DNA of 12,065 nt, taken from the NCBI GenBank assembly GCA_028289305.1, contig JANQQO010000054.1, forward strand, positions 1-12,065. The letters run 5' to 3'. The stretch's first letter is position 1. Each line of letters begins with the position of its first letter. The notes beneath the pieces are model-generated. The model had not been told where the DNA came from. It worked only from the letters and a program-made list of their open reading frames with translations, and made no database searches. Positions 11,523 through 12,065 of the stretch are shown here, one piece after another. Source of the DNA: Rickettsiales bacterium. GTDB taxonomy: Bacteria > Pseudomonadota > Alphaproteobacteria > Rickettsiales > JANQQO01. The position numbers were made by a program, and so were the translations under genes.

Positions 11523-12065
11523 ATGGATGAATTTGCACGCATACACCGCTATTTTGCGCCGCTGGCAGCGCCAGAGGGGCTTGGGCTATTGGATGATGCA
11601 GCATTGGTGACGCCACGCAAGGGCTATCAGCTGGTGGTGACGACGGATGCGATGGTGGAAGGGGTGCATTTTCCTGCAGCGGCAGGGAGCCGGAAGGATG
11701 ATGCGATTACACCCGCACAGATTGCGCAGAAATTACTGCGGGTAAATCTTTCAGACATAGCAGCGATGGGGGCACGGCCACTGTATTATACGCTGGCTGG
11801 GGTGATGCCAGCGCATGTGGATGAGCGTTGGGTAGCATCTTTCGTGGAAGGCTTGGCGCAGGATCAGGAACAGTTTGGCGTGCAGCTGATCGGCGGAGAT
11901 AGTGTAACGCAGGAGGCGGGTGCGGTGACGCTGGTCTTAACCTTACTGGGCGAGGTGGAGGAAGGCAAAGCATTGGAGCGTACAGGCGCAGAAATAGGGG
12001 ATGTGGTGTGTGTGACGGGATCTATTGGTGATGCGGCGCTGGGGCTTGGGGTGTATCAGGGGAAT
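11523..12065 (+). CDS. thiL: Thiamine-monophosphate kinase, partial (C-terminus beyond window)
   Basis: Phosphorylates thiamine monophosphate with ATP to give thiamine diphosphate, the cofactor used among others by PdhA. 181 codons are present with no stop; the family is about 320 residues. The sequence starts MDEFARIHRYFAPLA and has the ThiL/PurM-type motifs LLDDAALV (usually GDDAA), TTDAMVEGVHF, QKLLRVNLSDIAAMGARPLYYTL, QLIGGDSVTQ and VCVTGSIGDAALGLG. ATG 11523 is the only in-frame start after the upstream stop at 11496; TAGGT lies three bases before and GGAGG 21 bases before. The gene is usually directly downstream of nusB; here 1.7 kb carrying the second RTX gene, a palindromic repeat and two terminators separates them. 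Confidence 0.95.
   Translation, partial: MDEFARIHRYFAPLAAPEGLGLLDDAALVTPRKGYQLVVTTDAMVEGVHFPAAAGSRKDDAITPAQIAQKLLRVNLSDIAAMGARPLYYTLAGVMPAHVDERWVASFVEGLAQDQEQFGVQLIGGDSVTQEAGAVTLVLTLLGEVEEGKALERTGAEIGDVVCVTGSIGDAALGLGVYQGN

Overview
The window looks like chromosomal DNA of an alphaproteobacterium with roughly 50% GC. Supporting signs are an alphaproteobacterial PdhA E1-alpha, a short-form Psd with an RFGS cleavage site, a RibB fused to a degenerate RibA domain, the ribE-ribB-ribH-nusB-thiL gene order, and two CtrA-type TTAA-N7-TTAA sites. I cannot name the order. Intergenic palindromic repeats of the kinds seen here are familiar from Rickettsiales/Holosporales-like genomes, but that is only suggestive.

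Layout. Positions 1-760 (minus) hold the start of pdhA. A small AT-richer unknown gene (981-1307, minus) follows, with its own promoter and terminator and flanked by ~30-bp direct repeats. Next is a likely operon of psd (1579-2283) and two small secreted proteins built from paired CX3C motifs (2295-2594, 2594-2917), ended by a hairpin terminator. lipA is at 3090-4046. From 4042 to 5145 there are three kinds of dispersed repeat around a second small unknown gene (4529-4945), whose promoter region closely resembles that of the first unknown gene. A double-CDGSH iron-sulfur protein (5151-5396, minus) and a 147-bp palindrome precede the riboflavin block.

The riboflavin/NusB/thiamine block is ribE (5619-6251), ribB with a degenerate RibA domain (6253-7368), ribH (8891-9328), nusB (9325-9780) and thiL (11523 to the edge). 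It is split twice by genes for calcium-binding RTX proteins: one between ribB and ribH (7490-8617), the other between nusB and thiL (9997-11235). The first RTX protein carries a segment that reads like the D2 (FlaE) domain of flagellar hook protein FlgE. The second has two CtrA-type sites upstream.

The most interesting candidate is a small RNA at about 8746-8840, downstream of the first RTX gene. It has a promoter, a hairpin with a CU-rich loop and a strong terminator. Its loop is perfectly complementary over 10 nt to the ribosome-binding site of the first RTX gene and over 8 nt to that of the second. This suggests, but does not prove, that one RNA controls both RTX genes.

Functionally, housekeeping cofactor and lipid genes (lipoate, riboflavin, thiamine, phosphatidylethanolamine, pyruvate dehydrogenase) share the window with probable secreted or surface proteins (two RTX, two CX3C) that appear to have their own regulation.
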